From Methanosarcina sp. (GTDB lineage Archaea > Halobacteriota > Methanosarcinia > Methanosarcinales > Methanosarcinaceae): 5,274 bases of DNA. A program made the position numbers and the translations under genes. Where the stretch lies: contig JAMXLQ010000034.1 of assembly GCA_024280975.1 (NCBI GenBank), forward strand, positions 1 through 5,274, given 5' to 3'. Positions 5,167 to 5,274 of the stretch are shown here, piece after piece (the first letter of the stretch is position 1; every line of letters begins with the position of its first letter). The notes below the pieces were generated by a model that was not told where the DNA came from, made no database searches, and saw nothing but the letters and a program-made list of their open reading frames with translations.

Positions 5167-5208
5167 CAAATAATCATCATCAATTTGAACTGAATGCCTG
5201 ATTATTTG
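5167..5208. repeat. Perfect 10-base inverted repeat upstream of the membrane protein gene
   Basis: CAAATAATCA (5167-5176) is perfectly complementary to TGATTATTTG (5199-5208), with 22 bases between. It lies 115 bases upstream of the minus-strand start codon. It could be an operator for that gene or a hairpin at the end of an unseen gene. It is A/T-rich, and the evidence is only the symmetry. Confidence 0.4.
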
Positions 5209-5217
5209 CCGGTGACA

Positions 5218-5223
5218 TTTATA
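5218..5223 (+). promoter_or_regulatory. Possible TATA box facing out of the window
   Basis: TTTATA in the context ACATTTATAATG resembles an archaeal TATA box and would start a plus-strand transcript near 5245. The gene it might serve would lie beyond the window's end. No coding sequence is visible in 5224-5274. The assignment is weak. Confidence 0.2.
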
Positions 5224-5274
5224 ATGCAAAAAGCAAAAGTTGCCAGCAGAAGCATTACTTTCATTTGTTTCATA

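Noticed and set aside
5095..5185. Minus-strand box C/D guide RNA using ATGATGA opposite 5175-5181
   Set aside because: A perfect box C is present, but the nearest box D candidate is over 80 bases away and there is no box C'/D' pair, which does not fit archaeal box C/D RNAs of about 50-70 bases.

Overview
The window comes from a methanogenic archaeon, almost certainly the genus Methanosarcina. The ribosomal proteins are of the archaeal/eukaryotic type (eL8/L7Ae, eS28, eL24, eS6). The initiation factor is aIF5B rather than bacterial IF2. Shine-Dalgarno sites are of the GGAGG/GGTGA type, intergenic DNA is long and AT-rich, and the aIF5B protein closely resembles what I remember of Methanosarcina factors. 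The species is not resolved.

Layout: (1) positions 1-233 are a non-coding leader with two predicted RNA hairpins, the second directly upstream of the rpl7ae start. (2) Positions 234-3475 hold five co-directional plus-strand genes, rpl7ae - rps28e - rpl24e - ndk - infB (aIF5B), in the conserved archaeal translation-gene order. The first three are tightly spaced. A 156-base gap with two strong predicted RNA hairpins separates ndk from infB. (3) rps6e lies at 3616-4023 after a 140-base gap with four regularly spaced TTCAG boxes, and is followed by a hairpin and T-tract terminator. (4) Positions 4024-4401 carry no protein gene. They hold the terminator, a consensus-like TATA box, three tandem 12-base repeats and a 61-base inverted repeat. 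(5) A minus-strand gene for an unrecognised multi-pass membrane protein (4402-5052) converges on rps6e. The last 220 bases are its upstream region.

The plus-strand genes serve protein synthesis: ribosomal proteins of both subunits, a GTPase that joins the subunits, and a kinase that regenerates GTP and other NTPs. L7Ae is also a K-turn-binding RNA protein of box C/D and H/ACA RNPs, so the K-turn-like hairpin in front of its own start codon may be a feedback element. Every gene call except the membrane protein is secure. The most interesting unexplained signals are RNA-like: the rpl7ae leader, the ndk-infB spacer, and the repeat/hairpin cassette at 4169-4296. All pairings were found by eye and no folding energies or database searches were run.
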